NCBI RefSeq assembly: GCF_025141935.1
Contig: NZ_CP081120.1
Location: 992,001-1,056,000, forward strand
Reading direction: 5' to 3'
Source: Sulfitobacter sp. S190
GTDB taxonomy: Bacteria; Pseudomonadota; Alphaproteobacteria; Rhodobacterales; Rhodobacteraceae
Length of the DNA stretch: 64,000 nucleotides
Shown piece by piece: positions 1 through 9,615 of the stretch; the first letter of the stretch is position 1; every line of letters starts with the position of its first letter. Under the pieces are notes generated by a model that worked only from the letters and a program-made list of their open reading frames with translations, did not search any database and had not been told where the DNA came from. Both the position numbers and the translations under genes were made by a program.

Positions 1-368
1 TTTATATCATGCCATCGACGGGCGGCGAGGCGCGGCGGATTTCTTTCGACGAAAGCGGTGGCCGGTATGGCACGCCGGTCTGGTCGCCGCGCGGTGATTT
101 GATCGCCTTTACCAAGCAAAAGGCGGGTCGCTTCCATATCGGTGTGATGCGCACCGACGGCAGCGAGGAGCGGCTGCTCACCGCGTCGTTCCTTGATGAA
201 GGGCCGACCTGGGCGCCCAATGGCCGCGTCATCATGTTTACCCGCGAAACTCAGGGCGCGACGGGGGCATCGACGCTTTACACTGTCGATATCAACGGCC
301 GTGTGCTGCGCCCGGTGAACACCCCCGAAGGCGGATCCGACCCCAGCTGGTCGCCGTTGCAGCCCTGA
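1..368 (+). CDS. tolB: TolB, C-terminal part (cut by window edge)
   Basis: This is the last 121 residues of the periplasmic Tol-Pal component TolB; the start lies outside the window. Two beta-propeller blade repeats are visible ([13 protein letters not shown] and [13 protein letters not shown]), and the protein ends DPSWSPLQP. TolB binds Pal and links the inner-membrane TolQRA motor to the outer membrane during cell constriction. The call rests on these blades plus the genes that follow, pal 87 bp downstream and then cpoB, which is the standard tol-pal order. The reading frame is open from base 3. Confidence 0.93.
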   Translation, partial: YIMPSTGGEARRISFDESGGRYGTPVWSPRGDLIAFTKQKAGRFHIGVMRTDGSEERLLTASFLDEGPTWAPNGRVIMFTRETQGATGASTLYTVDINGRVLRPVNTPEGGSDPSWSPLQP

Positions 369-455
369 ACGCGGACACTTTGACAACGCAACGGCGCGTG
401 ATAGCCTTGCGCAAACATATAAAACAAACACGACAATCCCAACGAGGTCGAGATC

Positions 456-986
456 ATGAAACGCACCCTTACCATCACTGCACTGGTGGCCGCGCTGGCG
501 CTGAGCGCCTGTACGAACCCGAACCGTTTTGGCAACGATGACGCGCTTGCGGGCAGCGGCAATCCGACAGGGGGGACACCGCTGAACGGTGTGGTGCCGG
601 GCAGTGCCAATGATCCGACATCGACCGCCTATTTCAACCAGACCATCGGCGACCGGGTCCTGTTTGCCGTCGATCAGTCCAACCTGACGCCCGAGGGGCG
701 CAGCACGCTGGACGGTCAGGCGCAGTGGCTGCTCAGCAATGCCGATTACCAGGCGGTGATCGAAGGCCACGCGGACGAGCAGGGCACGCGCGAGTACAAC
801 CTTGCGCTTGGGGCGCGCCGCGCCAATGCCGCGCGCGAGTATCTGCTGAGCAAGGGTGTGCCTGCCGATCGCCTGCGGGTGGTCAGCTATGGCAAGGAAC
901 GCCCGATCGAGATTTGTTCGAACGAAGCCTGTTACGCCAAGAACCGTCGCGCGGTCACCGTGCTGGCGGGTGGTTTGACCAGCTGA
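456..986 (+). CDS. pal: Peptidoglycan-associated lipoprotein Pal
   Basis: Outer-membrane lipoprotein of the Tol-Pal system that anchors the outer membrane to peptidoglycan. The 176-residue product has a lipoprotein signal peptide ending in the lipobox LSAC, so Cys19 would be lipidated. A Gly/Asn/Pro-rich linker follows to about residue 55. The OmpA C-terminal peptidoglycan-binding domain comes next, with the signature EGHADEQGTREYNLALGARR near residues 107-126 and a conserved late Arg-Arg near the C terminus. The length matches the family. An AACGAGG-like ribosome site sits upstream of the ATG. It lies between tolB and cpoB, as expected. Confidence 0.96.
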   Translation: MKRTLTITALVAALALSACTNPNRFGNDDALAGSGNPTGGTPLNGVVPGSANDPTSTAYFNQTIGDRVLFAVDQSNLTPEGRSTLDGQAQWLLSNADYQAVIEGHADEQGTREYNLALGARRANAAREYLLSKGVPADRLRVVSYGKERPIEICSNEACYAKNRRAVTVLAGGLTS

Positions 987-1006
987 TCCAACGCCGGAGC
1001 GCGCCC

Positions 1007-1834
1007 ATGCGATTTGCCTTTATCTTTGCCCTCGTCCTGGGGGCGGTCCCACTTGGCGCTGCCGCCCAGGATGCCCAGACGCTTGCCGATATCCGGCAGG
1101 AACTGACGGTTCTCAACACCGAGATGCAGAAACTCAAACGCGAGTTGAGCACCACCGGGAAGGCGGGGCAGGACAGCCAGCTTGCCGCGGGATCGGTGCT
1201 GGAGCGGGTCAACGCGATGGAGAGCGAGCTGACGCGCGTTACCGCAAAGGCCGAGGAGCTGGAGTTCCGCATCAACCGCATCGTCAATGACGGCACCCGT
1301 CGGATTGCCGATCTGGAATTCCGTCTGGTGGAACTGGAAGGCGGCGATATTTCGACGCTGGGCCAGACAAGCACGTTGGGAGGGGATGATCAGGCCACGG
1401 CCCCGCCGCCAGCGGTTGCACCCCCACTCGAGACGAACGGAGCCCAACTGGCCGTTGGCGAACAGGACGACTTCAAGCGGGCGCAGGAGGCGCTCGCAGA
1501 AAGTGACTTTCGCACCGCCGCAGACCAGTTTGCGACCTTCAATCAGACCTACCCCGGATCGCCGCTGAGCACGCAGGCCGATGTGCGCCGGGGCGATGCG
1601 TTGCGCGGTCTGGGTGATGTGCGTGAAGCGGCCCGCGCCTATCTTGCGGCGTTTTCGGGCGCGCCGACCGGGCCGTTTGCCGCCGAAGCCTTGTTCCAGT
1701 TGGGCAGCGCGTTGGGCGAGTTGGGCCAGACATCCGAGGCCTGTGTGACGCTGGGCGAAGTCGGCGTGCGGTTCCCCGACAGTGCGTTTGTCAGTCAGGC
1801 CGCGGGCCGACAGCAGGCGCTTGGCTGCGTTTGA
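1007..1834 (+). CDS. cpoB: Cell division coordinator CpoB (YbgF), tol-pal associated
   Basis: Periplasmic protein that couples the Tol-Pal system to septal peptidoglycan synthesis. The 276-residue product starts with a Sec signal peptide (cleavage probably after AAAQ near residue 21). A heptad-rich coiled-coil stretch follows to about residue 100, the trimerisation region of the family. Then comes a Pro/Ala linker and, from about residue 150, TPR repeats of the YbgF type (FKRAQEALAESDFRTAADQF and following). The frame stays open upstream to 725, overlapping pal, but the ATG at 1007 gives the signal peptide, so I chose it. The gene begins 20 bp after pal. Confidence 0.92.
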   Translation: MRFAFIFALVLGAVPLGAAAQDAQTLADIRQELTVLNTEMQKLKRELSTTGKAGQDSQLAAGSVLERVNAMESELTRVTAKAEELEFRINRIVNDGTRRIADLEFRLVELEGGDISTLGQTSTLGGDDQATAPPPAVAPPLETNGAQLAVGEQDDFKRAQEALAESDFRTAADQFATFNQTYPGSPLSTQADVRRGDALRGLGDVREAARAYLAAFSGAPTGPFAAEALFQLGSALGELGQTSEACVTLGEVGVRFPDSAFVSQAAGRQQALGCV

Positions 1835-3095
1835 CGCAGTGACCGGTTCGGTACGGGCGACCGTCGCACACGCGCTCGCCCCGTCATTGCCCGGGAGGTT
1901 GGGCGTGGCCGTGTCGGGCGGGGGCGATTCAATCGCCCTTTTGACGCTCTTGCATGAAATTGCCACCACGCAGGGGGCCGAAATTGCCGCGGTGACCGTG
2001 GATCACCGTCTGCGCGATGGTTCCGCCGACGAAGCGCGCGGTGTCGCCGAGCACTGCGCCCGTCTGGGCGTTGCGCATGACACCGTATGCTGGACCGAGT
2101 GGGACGGGCGGGGCAACCTGCAAGACCGCGCACGCGAGGCCCGCGTGGCATTGATTTCGCAGTGGGCGCGGACCCGGGGCATCGCCCATGTCGCACTTGG
2201 CCATACGCAGGACGATCAGGCCGAAACGGTTCTGCTGAGGCTTGGCCGCCGTGCGGGGGTTGGAGGGCTGGCCGCAATGCGGCCCCGCAGTCACAGGGAC
2301 GGGATCACGTGGCTGCGCCCGCTTCTGGGCGTGTCACGGGCGGCGCTCAGAGAGTATCTGCGCGGCAAGGGTGTGTCATGGGTGGAAGACCCCAGTAACG
2401 ATGACCTGCGCTTTGACCGGATCAGGGTCCGCCATGCCCTGGGGTCACTGGGCGAGATCGGCATCGATGCCGCGGCCCTCGCCGCCGTGGCGGACAATCT
2501 GGCCGATGCGGATGCGGCTCTGGCCGATCAGGCCCGCGCGTGTCTGGATGCCTGCGGTGCTGTTCAACTGGGGTCCGTCAGGTTCGATTGGGAGGAATTC
2601 CACCGCCACCCCCATGAAATCAGGCGACGCGTTCTTTCGGCGGCGGTGCAATGGCACAGTGGGCGGGCCTATGGCCCCCGCCGTGCCGGCCTGGCGCAGG
2701 TGATGGCGGCGGTCGAAGCCAAAAGCGGTGGAACGGTCGACGGGTGCCACATCTTGACGCGGGCAGGCGCAATTTGGGTGCTGCGCGAACATCGGCGCAT
2801 TGCGGATGCCCATGCGGCGCCCGGATCGGATTGGGACATGCGCTGGCGGTGCGATGTTGCGAACGGCCTTGGCCGGGGTACCAACGCCCGAGTGGCGGTT
2901 TTAGGGGGTAAGGGTCTGAAAGTAATGGTTGATTGGCGCGCGTCGGGGTTGCCGTGGGGCGTCGCGCGCAGCTTGCCTGCGCTGTGGCAGGGCGACGAAG
3001 TCGTATCGGTGCCCGCGCTTTTGCCGCACAAAGATGTGCAATGGTGCGCGCTGCGCGACGAAAAAGCCCTGCGTGCACTTCTATTATCGCATTGA
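1821..3095 (+). CDS. tilS: tRNA(Ile)-lysidine synthase TilS
   Basis: Cytoplasmic ATP-dependent enzyme that converts C34 of the CAU-anticodon tRNA-Ile to lysidine, so that it reads AUA. The N-type ATP pyrophosphatase loop SGGGDS is clear in LGVAVSGGGDSIALL, followed by the family motifs VDHRLRDGSADEA and GHTQDDQAETVLLRL. The start is uncertain. I chose TTG 1821, overlapping the end of cpoB by 14 bp, because it leaves about 27 residues before the loop. GTG 1839 and GTG 1782 are alternatives. The product is about 424 residues, normal for the family. The position between cpoB and ftsH is common in Rhodobacteraceae. Confidence 0.92.
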   Translation: MAAFDAVTGSVRATVAHALAPSLPGRLGVAVSGGGDSIALLTLLHEIATTQGAEIAAVTVDHRLRDGSADEARGVAEHCARLGVAHDTVCWTEWDGRGNLQDRAREARVALISQWARTRGIAHVALGHTQDDQAETVLLRLGRRAGVGGLAAMRPRSHRDGITWLRPLLGVSRAALREYLRGKGVSWVEDPSNDDLRFDRIRVRHALGSLGEIGIDAAALAAVADNLADADAALADQARACLDACGAVQLGSVRFDWEEFHRHPHEIRRRVLSAAVQWHSGRAYGPRRAGLAQVMAAVEAKSGGTVDGCHILTRAGAIWVLREHRRIADAHAAPGSDWDMRWRCDVANGLGRGTNARVAVLGGKGLKVMVDWRASGLPWGVARSLPALWQGDEVVSVPALLPHKDVQWCALRDEKALRALLLSH

Positions 3096-3172
3096 ACTGG
3101 CGGCAGGCATCTCTATCTTAAGTGGGACGTCCGGCGACCGGCCGTGACACTGACGCATTTAGGAGAGTTTCC

Positions 3173-5092
3173 TTGGGCAATTTCCGCAATCTCGTCTTCT
3201 GGGCCGTGATGTTGATCCTGTTGTTTTCGCTGTTCAATCTGTTCAGCGGTGGCTCCGGCGGCACGCAGAACCGTGATATCAGCTATTCCGAGTTCGTAGG
3301 CGCCGTCGAAAACGGCGAAGTCAGCAATGTGACGCTGGACGGCGAGCAGGTCCGCTTTCGCGGGTCGGATGGCACCGACTACGTCACTATTCTGCCGACA
3401 GATGCGGAGATCACCGCACTGTTGATCGAGAACGACATCCCTGTGCGCGCCGAAAGCCAGCAGGAAAGCGGGCTGCAGACGTTCCTTGTCTCGCTGCTGC
3501 CGATCCTTCTGCTGATCGGGGTGTGGATTTACTTCATGAACCGCATGCAGGGCGGCGGCAAAGGCGGCGCGATGGGCTTTGGCAAATCCAAAGCCAAGAT
3601 GCTGACCGAAAAGCACGGGCGCGTGACGTTTGACGACGTGGCTGGCATCGACGAGGCCAAGGAAGAGCTCGAAGAGATTGTCGAATTTCTGCGCAATCCG
3701 CAGAAATTCTCGCGGCTCGGCGGCAAGATCCCCAAGGGGGCGCTGCTCGAGGGCCCTCCCGGTACCGGTAAAACGCTGCTGGCGCGTGCCATCGCTGGCG
3801 AAGCCGGTGTGCCTTTCTTCACGATTTCGGGTTCTGACTTTGTCGAGATGTTCGTCGGCGTCGGCGCGAGCCGTGTGCGCGACATGTTCGAGCAGGCCAA
3901 GAAAAACGCGCCCTGTATCGTGTTTATTGATGAAATCGACGCTGTTGGTCGCCACCGTGGCGCAGGCTATGGCGGCGGCAATGACGAGCGTGAGCAAACG
4001 CTCAACCAATTGCTCGTCGAGATGGACGGCTTTGAAGCGAATGAAGGCGTGATCATCATCGCCGCGACCAACCGTAAAGATGTGCTTGATCCGGCGCTGC
4101 TGCGTCCGGGCCGGTTCGACCGTCAGGTCACCGTCGGCAATCCGGACATCAAGGGGCGTGAAAAGATCCTTGGTGTGCATGCCCGCAAGACGCCATTGGG
4201 TCCGGATGTGGATCTGCGCATCATCGCGCGCGGCACGCCCGGATTTTCGGGTGCCGATCTCGCCAACCTCGTGAACGAAGCGGCGCTGACAGCGGCGCGT
4301 GTCGGGCGCCGGTTCGTGGCCATGATGGATTTCGAAACCGCCAAGGACAAGATCATGATGGGCGCGGAGCGCCGGTCGATGGTCTTGACGCAGGATCAGA
4401 AGGAAAAGACCGCCTACCACGAAGCGGGCCACGCGATTGTCGGCATCAAGCTGCCCAAGTGCGATCCGGTGTACAAAGCCACGATCATACCGCGTGGCGG
4501 GGCCCTGGGCATGGTGATGAGCCTGCCCGAAATGGACAAGCTGCAAATGTTCAAGGACGAAGCCGAGGAGCGTATCGCCATGACAATGGCGGGCAAGGCG
4601 GCCGAGATCTGGAAATACGGTGCAGAATCCGTGTCGTCCGGCCCCGTCGGTGACATCATGCAGGCCAGCCAGTTGGCCCGTGCGATGGTCATGCGTTATG
4701 GCATGTCGGACAAGGTGGGCAATATCGACTATCAGGAAGCGGCAGCCGGCTATCAGGCCAATGGCGGCGCGGGCGGATTTTCGGTGTCGGCGGCAACCAA
4801 GGAACTGATCGAGAGCGAAGTCAAACGCATCATCGATGAGGGTTACCAGCTTGCCTACAAGCTGATCGAGGAAAACGAGGAAGAGTTCGAGCGCCTCGCG
4901 CAAGGGCTGCTGGAGTATGAAACGCTGACCGGTGAAGAAATTCGCCGCGTTATGGCGGGCAAGCCTCCGCAAGACCCTGATGAGGACGACAGTGCCGATA
5001 GCGGTTCCGCCCCGAGCGTTACCGCGATCCCGAAGGCAAAGGGCAAGAAGTCGCCGCCGTCCGGTGGGATGGAGCCAGAGCCGTCAGTCTGA
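3173..5092 (+). CDS. ftsH: ATP-dependent zinc metalloprotease FtsH
   Basis: Membrane-anchored AAA+ protease that degrades damaged membrane proteins and regulators. From a TTG start at 3173, with AGGAG 8-12 bases upstream, the product is 639 residues beginning [10 protein letters not shown]. Two transmembrane segments lie near residues 7-25 and 103-122 and flank a periplasmic domain. Walker A GPPGTGKT is at 194-201 and Walker B IVFIDEID near 249-256. The SRH region follows, and the zinc site HEAGH is at 416-420. The frame extends 17 codons upstream to 3122, but that stretch lacks a ribosome site and family likeness. A strong terminator follows. Confidence 0.97.
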   Translation: MGNFRNLVFWAVMLILLFSLFNLFSGGSGGTQNRDISYSEFVGAVENGEVSNVTLDGEQVRFRGSDGTDYVTILPTDAEITALLIENDIPVRAESQQESGLQTFLVSLLPILLLIGVWIYFMNRMQGGGKGGAMGFGKSKAKMLTEKHGRVTFDDVAGIDEAKEELEEIVEFLRNPQKFSRLGGKIPKGALLEGPPGTGKTLLARAIAGEAGVPFFTISGSDFVEMFVGVGASRVRDMFEQAKKNAPCIVFIDEIDAVGRHRGAGYGGGNDEREQTLNQLLVEMDGFEANEGVIIIAATNRKDVLDPALLRPGRFDRQVTVGNPDIKGREKILGVHARKTPLGPDVDLRIIARGTPGFSGADLANLVNEAALTAARVGRRFVAMMDFETAKDKIMMGAERRSMVLTQDQKEKTAYHEAGHAIVGIKLPKCDPVYKATIIPRGGALGMVMSLPEMDKLQMFKDEAEERIAMTMAGKAAEIWKYGAESVSSGPVGDIMQASQLARAMVMRYGMSDKVGNIDYQEAAAGYQANGGAGGFSVSAATKELIESEVKRIIDEGYQLAYKLIEENEEEFERLAQGLLEYETLTGEEIRRVMAGKPPQDPDEDDSADSGSAPSVTAIPKAKGKKSPPSGGMEPEPSV

Positions 5093-5114
5093 ACCGGTTC
5101 TGAATTTTACAAAG

Positions 5115-5140
5115 GCCCCGCTTTTTGCGGGGCTTTTTTA
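5115..5140 (+). terminator. Rho-independent terminator of ftsH
   Basis: A perfect 7-bp GC stem (GCCCCGC at 5115-5121 with GCGGGGC at 5127-5133) encloses a 5-base loop and is followed by a run of six T. It lies 22 bp after the ftsH stop, so it closes the tolB-ftsH transcript before the MOSC gene. Confidence 0.93.
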
Positions 5141-5260
5141 ATGCGGCTTCACAGCGCGTGATACCCGGATCCACAATTCATCATGGGCAATGGTATGCGT
5201 GCCGCTTCCCTTTCGGGACCGGATTGGCCAATGTGGCGGCGCAAATGACGGAGACCTTTC

Positions 5261-5851
5261 ATGCCAGCATTGATCCCCACGGAACACACCGCGCGCATCA
5301 CGTGGATGGGCCTCGTGCCGGACCGTGAAGCGGGGCTGAAAGCGGTGCCGCGCGATGCGCTCGACATCCGGTTCGGCGGCCCTGTGGGCGAAGACCACGG
5401 CGGGGTGACACGGCCCTCCTGCAGCCGCGTGCTGTCGCAACACCCGCGCGGGACGCAGATCGCCAATACGCGGCAGCTGTGTGTGATGAGCGCGGAAGAG
5501 ATCGATGCGATCGCCCGCGCCATGGGGCTGGAGACGCTCGATCCGTCCTATATGGGGGCCACGATCGTCATCGAAGGGATCAGCGATCTCACCCACGTGC
5601 CGCCGTCCTCGCGTCTGCAGGGGCCCGATGGCGCAACGCTTGTCGTCGATATGGAGAACCGCCCCTGTCAGTTGCCCGCCCGCGAAATCGAGGCCGACAT
5701 GCCCGGTGTCGGCAAAGGGTTCAAAGCGGCGGCCAAGGATCGGCGTGGCGTCACGGCATGGGTGGAGCGCGAGGGACGCCTTGCCATAGGCGAAACGCTG
5801 CGGCTGCATGTCCCCGCGCAACGGGCGTGGGCGCCCGGTTTTGATCTCTGA
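5261..5851 (+). CDS. MOSC domain-containing protein
   Basis: A 196-residue, probably cytoplasmic protein of the MOSC family (molybdenum cofactor sulfurase C-terminal domain), which handles metal-sulfur transfer or binds molybdopterin-type cofactors. Family-like features are VLSQHPRGTQIANTRQL followed by LGMETLDPSYMGATIVIEG-type text (residues about 66-105), the ENRPC segment with a conserved Cys near residue 130, and GVGKGFKAAAKDRRGVTAWV near 150. GGAGAC precedes the ATG. It stands alone between the ftsH terminator and fhs. Its substrate cannot be read from the sequence. Confidence 0.8.
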   Translation: MPALIPTEHTARITWMGLVPDREAGLKAVPRDALDIRFGGPVGEDHGGVTRPSCSRVLSQHPRGTQIANTRQLCVMSAEEIDAIARAMGLETLDPSYMGATIVIEGISDLTHVPPSSRLQGPDGATLVVDMENRPCQLPAREIEADMPGVGKGFKAAAKDRRGVTAWVEREGRLAIGETLRLHVPAQRAWAPGFDL

Positions 5852-6001
5852 CAGGGTTTCTGAAAAGAAACGCCACGGCCCCCCAACGCACCCGCGCGCC
5901 GCAACACGAGTTGAAAATGTCGGAATTCGGACCTGTTGGTCCGGCATGCCCTTGTATGCATTTCCCAGAATCCGCCACATCGGCAAAAATCGGGGACCAT
6001 C

Positions 6002-7678
6002 ATGGCTTACAAGACAGACATCGAAATCGCGCGCGAAGCAACCAAACGCCCCATTCAGGAGATTGGCGAAAAGCTGGGCATCGACACCAAAGACCTGCTG
6101 CCCTATGGCCACGACAAGGCAAAGGTGTCGCAGGATTTCATCAATTCCGTGCAGGACCGCACCGATGGCAAGCTGATCCTCGTGACCGCGATCAACCCCA
6201 CGCCCGCCGGTGAGGGCAAGACAACAACGACTGTCGGTCTGGGTGACGGTCTGAACCGCATCGGCAAGAACGCCTGCGTGTGTATTCGCGAAGCCTCGCT
6301 TGGCCCCAACTTCGGGATGAAGGGCGGCGCCGCGGGGGGCGGTTACGCACAGGTCGTTCCGATGGAAGAAATGAACCTGCACTTTACGGGCGATTTCCAC
6401 GCGATCACCTCGGCGCACAACCTGCTGTCCGCGATGATCGACAACCACATCTATTGGGGCAATGAGCTCGAGATCGACATCCGCCGCGTCGTCTGGCGCC
6501 GCGTTGTCGATATGAACGACCGTGCCCTGCGCCAGATCACGGCAAGCTTGGGCGGCGTTTCCAACGGCTTCCCGCGCGAGGCCGGTTTTGACATCACCGT
6601 GGCCTCCGAAGTCATGGCGATCCTGTGTCTGGCCAAAAACCTCGAAGACCTGCAGGAGCGTCTGGGCAGCATGATCGTGGCCTACCGGCGTGACCGCAGC
6701 CCGGTGTACTGCCGCGACATCAAGGCGGACGGCGCAATGACCGTTCTGCTCAAGGACGCGATGCAGCCGAACCTCGTACAGACATTGGAGAACAATCCCG
6801 CCTTTGTGCACGGGGGTCCGTTCGCCAATATCGCCCACGGTTGTAACTCGGTCATCGCGACGACGACGGCACTGAAACTCGCTGACTATGTTGTCACCGA
6901 AGCCGGGTTCGGTGCGGATCTGGGGGCGGAGAAGTTCCTCAACATCAAGTGTCGCAAAGCCGGGCTTGCGCCGTCGGTTGTCGTGGTGGTTGCAACGGTC
7001 CGCGCGATGAAGATGAACGGCGGCGTCGCCAAGGCCGATCTGGGGGCCGAAAACGTTGACGCGGTCCAGAAGGGCTGTGCGAACCTTGGCCGTCACATTG
7101 AAAACGTCAAATCCTTTGGCGTGCCGGTCGTGGTGGCCATCAACCATTTCGTCACCGATACCGACGCCGAGGTGCAGGCGGTCAAGGACTATGTTGCCGA
7201 TCAGGGCGCCGAAGCGATCCTGTCGCGCCATTGGGAACTCGGCTCCGAAGGCTCTGCCGATCTGGCGACGCGTGTGGCCGAAATTGCCGACGCGGATGAA
7301 GCGGATTTCGCGCCAATCTATCCTGACGACATGCCGCTGTTCCAGAAAATCGAAGCGGTGGCCAAGCGCATCTACCGGGCCGACGAGGTGCTGGCGGACC
7401 AGAAAATCCGCAATCAGCTCAAGGATTGGGAAGCGCAGGGGTACGGCAACCTGCCGGTCTGCATGGCGAAAACGCAATACAGCTTCACCACCGACCCCGA
7501 TCGCCGCGGGGCCCCGACCGGCTTCTCCGTGCCGGTGCGCGAAGTGCGGTTGAGCGCGGGTGCGGGGTTTGTGGTGGTGATCTGTGGTGAGATCATGACG
7601 ATGCCCGGCCTGCCGCGCGTGCCGTCCGCCGAAGCGATCAAGCTGAACGCAGACGGTGACGTCGAAGGGTTGTTCTGA
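6002..7678 (+). CDS. fhs: Formate--tetrahydrofolate ligase
   Basis: Cytoplasmic enzyme joining formate to tetrahydrofolate with ATP to give 10-formyl-THF. In marine roseobacters it works with FolD in C1 oxidation or assimilation. The 558-residue length is typical. The nucleotide loop PTPAGEGKT is at residues 66-74, and the family strings [20 protein letters not shown] and [20 protein letters not shown] follow directly. The frame extends 22 codons upstream, but [10 protein letters not shown] is the usual N terminus, preceded by GGGGACC. folD follows after one small gene. Leader 5852-6001 has a few short hairpins but no riboswitch I recognise. Confidence 0.97.
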   Translation: MAYKTDIEIAREATKRPIQEIGEKLGIDTKDLLPYGHDKAKVSQDFINSVQDRTDGKLILVTAINPTPAGEGKTTTTVGLGDGLNRIGKNACVCIREASLGPNFGMKGGAAGGGYAQVVPMEEMNLHFTGDFHAITSAHNLLSAMIDNHIYWGNELEIDIRRVVWRRVVDMNDRALRQITASLGGVSNGFPREAGFDITVASEVMAILCLAKNLEDLQERLGSMIVAYRRDRSPVYCRDIKADGAMTVLLKDAMQPNLVQTLENNPAFVHGGPFANIAHGCNSVIATTTALKLADYVVTEAGFGADLGAEKFLNIKCRKAGLAPSVVVVVATVRAMKMNGGVAKADLGAENVDAVQKGCANLGRHIENVKSFGVPVVVAINHFVTDTDAEVQAVKDYVADQGAEAILSRHWELGSEGSADLATRVAEIADADEADFAPIYPDDMPLFQKIEAVAKRIYRADEVLADQKIRNQLKDWEAQGYGNLPVCMAKTQYSFTTDPDRRGAPTGFSVPVREVRLSAGAGFVVVICGEIMTMPGLPRVPSAEAIKLNADGDVEGLF

Positions 7679-7685
7679 CCCCGAA

Positions 7686-7726
7686 ACATGACATCCCGCC
7701 GCTTTTGATCTAGCGGCGGGACATGT
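7686..7726 (+). terminator. Strong hairpin after fhs
   Basis: TCCCGCCGC (7694-7702) pairs perfectly with GCGGCGGGA (7713-7721), and the flanking ACATG/CATGT can extend the stem. No long T tract follows, so this may be a partial terminator or an RNA 3'-end stabiliser between fhs and the next gene. Confidence 0.6.
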
Positions 7727-7788
7727 CGATGTTGCGCAAGACCGGTATCGCCGTCACTCTGATCGCAGTTCAAAAAAGGGATTTCATC

Positions 7789-8259
7789 ATGATCAGATTT
7801 GCAGTGACGTTCATGGCCTTTCTGGCCGCCACCTGTGCCGCAGCGGAAGATAAATACGTCGGATATTACTATCCTGAAGTGACCAGCGAAGAAGTCTTTG
7901 ACCGGGTCATCCGGTCCGGCAACGCGGGCAGCAAGGCAGTGCGGGTGGACTTTGTGAACGTCCTGACGTCATCGCAGTTGCAGGCCCCTTCTACCCCGCG
8001 CTTCGTTTTCTTTGCCAAGGGAAACAACGCCGAAACACTTGTGCTGACCGCGCTGGATGATGATGTGTTTTCCAGTATTTACAGGGCGCGGGCGGTGATG
8101 GCACAGCTGACGGTAAACGTGCGGCAGGGCGGCTTTTTCCAGCAGCAACAACTTCAATATGTCGCCACGTTCTATGATCTGCTGCAGTTGATGCAATTTG
8201 ACGAGCTGATGATCACGGACGGCGAAACATGGACCCACAGGGTCGACTTTATCAGATAA
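7789..8259 (+). CDS. Exported protein of unknown function between fhs and folD
   Basis: I do not recognise this 156-residue product. It starts with a clear Sec signal peptide ([19 protein letters not shown], cleavage likely before ED near residue 21). The mature part of about 135 residues has no Cys. It contains [11 protein letters not shown], a long middle beta/alpha pattern, a Gln run FFQQQQLQY, and ends THRVDFIR. The frame opens at 7723, but ATG 7789, preceded by AAAAAAGGG, fits the signal peptide. folD starts 13 bp after its stop, so the two are probably co-transcribed. Function unknown; periplasmic location is inferred. Confidence 0.82.
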   Translation: MIRFAVTFMAFLAATCAAAEDKYVGYYYPEVTSEEVFDRVIRSGNAGSKAVRVDFVNVLTSSQLQAPSTPRFVFFAKGNNAETLVLTALDDDVFSSIYRARAVMAQLTVNVRQGGFFQQQQLQYVATFYDLLQLMQFDELMITDGETWTHRVDFIR

Positions 8260-8272
8260 CAGGAATGACCAA

Positions 8273-9175
8273 ATGACTGCAAAACGCATCGACGGCAAGG
8301 AATTCGCAGCCCGCGTGCGCGCCAAGGTGGCCGAGCACGTGACCCGGCTGAAGAACGATCATGGCATTACGCCGGGGTTGGCCGTTGTTCTGGTTGGCGA
8401 AGATCCGGCAAGCCAGGTTTACGTCCGATCGAAGGGGAAGATGACCGTCGAAGTCGGGATGAAGTCGGTCGAGCACAAGCTTGGCGCAGATACGGCCGAG
8501 GCGGATTTGCTCGCCCTGATTGACCAGTTGAACAACGATCCCGAAATCCACGGCATTCTGGTCCAACTGCCCTTGCCCGGACATCTGGACGAGGATCTGG
8601 TCATCAATTCGATCTCTCCGGCCAAGGACGTGGACGGGTTTCATATCTCGAACGTCGGGCTTTTGGGGACGGGCCAAAAATCAATGGTTCCGTGCACGCC
8701 GCTCGGGTGTCTGATGATGCTGCGCGATCATCACGGGTCGATCTCCGGCATGGATGCCGTCGTGATCGGCCGCTCCAATATCGTGGGCAAACCGATGGCG
8801 CAGTTGCTGCTCAACGACAGTGCGACCGTGACGATCGCCCATTCGCGCACCAAGGATCTGGCCGAGGTGGTCCGGCGCGCCGATATCGTTGTCGCGGCGG
8901 TGGGCCGTCCCGAAATGGTGCCGGGCGACTGGATCAAACCGGGGGCGACCGTCATCGATGTGGGTATCAACCGTCTCGATGCACCCGAAAAAGGCGAAGG
9001 CAAAACCAAACTGGTGGGCGATGTGGATTTCGACAGCTGCGCGGCGGTGGCGGGGGCGATCACGCCCGTGCCGGGCGGCGTCGGGCCGATGACGATCGCC
9101 TGCTTGCTGGCCAACACGGTGACGGCGTGCTGCCGTGCGAATGATCTGGCAGAACCCGAGGGTTTGACGGCCTGA
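8273..9175 (+). CDS. folD: Bifunctional methylene-THF dehydrogenase/methenyl-THF cyclohydrolase FolD
   Basis: Cytoplasmic enzyme interconverting 5,10-methylene-, methenyl- and 10-formyl-THF with NADP. The 300-residue product shows the catalytic region [14 protein letters not shown] (active-site Lys near residue 56), the substrate loop [11 protein letters not shown], the DVDGFH motif, the Rossmann segment [17 protein letters not shown] near 160-176, and the C-terminal [15 protein letters not shown] signature. AGGA lies upstream of the ATG. With fhs it forms the C1-THF pair of this region. Confidence 0.97.
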   Translation: MTAKRIDGKEFAARVRAKVAEHVTRLKNDHGITPGLAVVLVGEDPASQVYVRSKGKMTVEVGMKSVEHKLGADTAEADLLALIDQLNNDPEIHGILVQLPLPGHLDEDLVINSISPAKDVDGFHISNVGLLGTGQKSMVPCTPLGCLMMLRDHHGSISGMDAVVIGRSNIVGKPMAQLLLNDSATVTIAHSRTKDLAEVVRRADIVVAAVGRPEMVPGDWIKPGATVIDVGINRLDAPEKGEGKTKLVGDVDFDSCAAVAGAITPVPGGVGPMTIACLLANTVTACCRANDLAEPEGLTA

Positions 9176-9193
9176 ACCGGCGCCGGTGCCGCG

Positions 9194-9613
9194 TCAGAGC
9201 GGCACTGGCACCATCGTGCCCTGCGCCACCGCGATGAGGGTACGGCGCGCATCCTCTTCGGCAAAGACTTCGGCGGTGACGACGCACAGACGCTTGCCCG
9301 GTTTGATCACGCGGCCTTGGGCGACAAGCCTGTTGCCTTTTGCGGGTGCAATCAGATTGATCTTGATCTCTGCGGTGACAACTTCGCAATCCAGCGGCAA
9401 AACGCTCAGCGCGGCGTAACCGGCAGCGCTGTCCGCGATCGAAAAAGTCAGCCCCGCGTGTCCGAACCCCTGCTGCTGCAACGCGGTCTGGAGGATCGGC
9501 GCCGTGACATCGACCTGACCGGCCTGTAGCGCCGTGATTTGCGCCCCAAGGCTCGCCATCATCGTCTGGCGCGAAAAACTGTCGTAGATGCGGTCGCGTG
9601 CGCTTTGGTCCAC
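9194..9613 (-). CDS. PaaI-family hotdog thioesterase
   Basis: A small cytoplasmic hotdog-fold protein of about 139 residues, probably hydrolysing acyl-CoA thioesters. The PaaI-like pattern is visible: FGHAGLTFSIADSAAGYAAL in the first half, then EIKINLIAPAKG and the strand GRVIKPGKRLCVVTAEVF. I chose GTG 9613 because GGAG sits 6 bases upstream; TTG 9619 is the longer alternative and would overlap the end of pdeM. It sits 2 bp after pdeM on the same strand. The substrate is unknown. It converges with folD. Confidence 0.85.
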   Translation of the reverse strand: MDQSARDRIYDSFSRQTMMASLGAQITALQAGQVDVTAPILQTALQQQGFGHAGLTFSIADSAAGYAALSVLPLDCEVVTAEIKINLIAPAKGNRLVAQGRVIKPGKRLCVVTAEVFAEEDARRTLIAVAQGTMVPVPL

Positions 9614-9615
9614 AA

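Noticed and set aside
3113..4972. 619-codon minus-strand frame antisense to ftsH
   Set aside because: ftsH is certain; the antisense frame arises from GC-rich third positions.
5852..6001. Possible riboswitch before fhs
   Set aside because: Only short hairpins (GTTTC/GAAAC and GGACC/GGTCC) are visible; nothing matches a known class.
5138..7477. 779-codon minus-strand frame antisense to the MOSC gene and fhs
   Set aside because: Both plus-strand genes are clear by family motifs; the antisense text is His/Arg/Asp-rich shadow composition with no domain.
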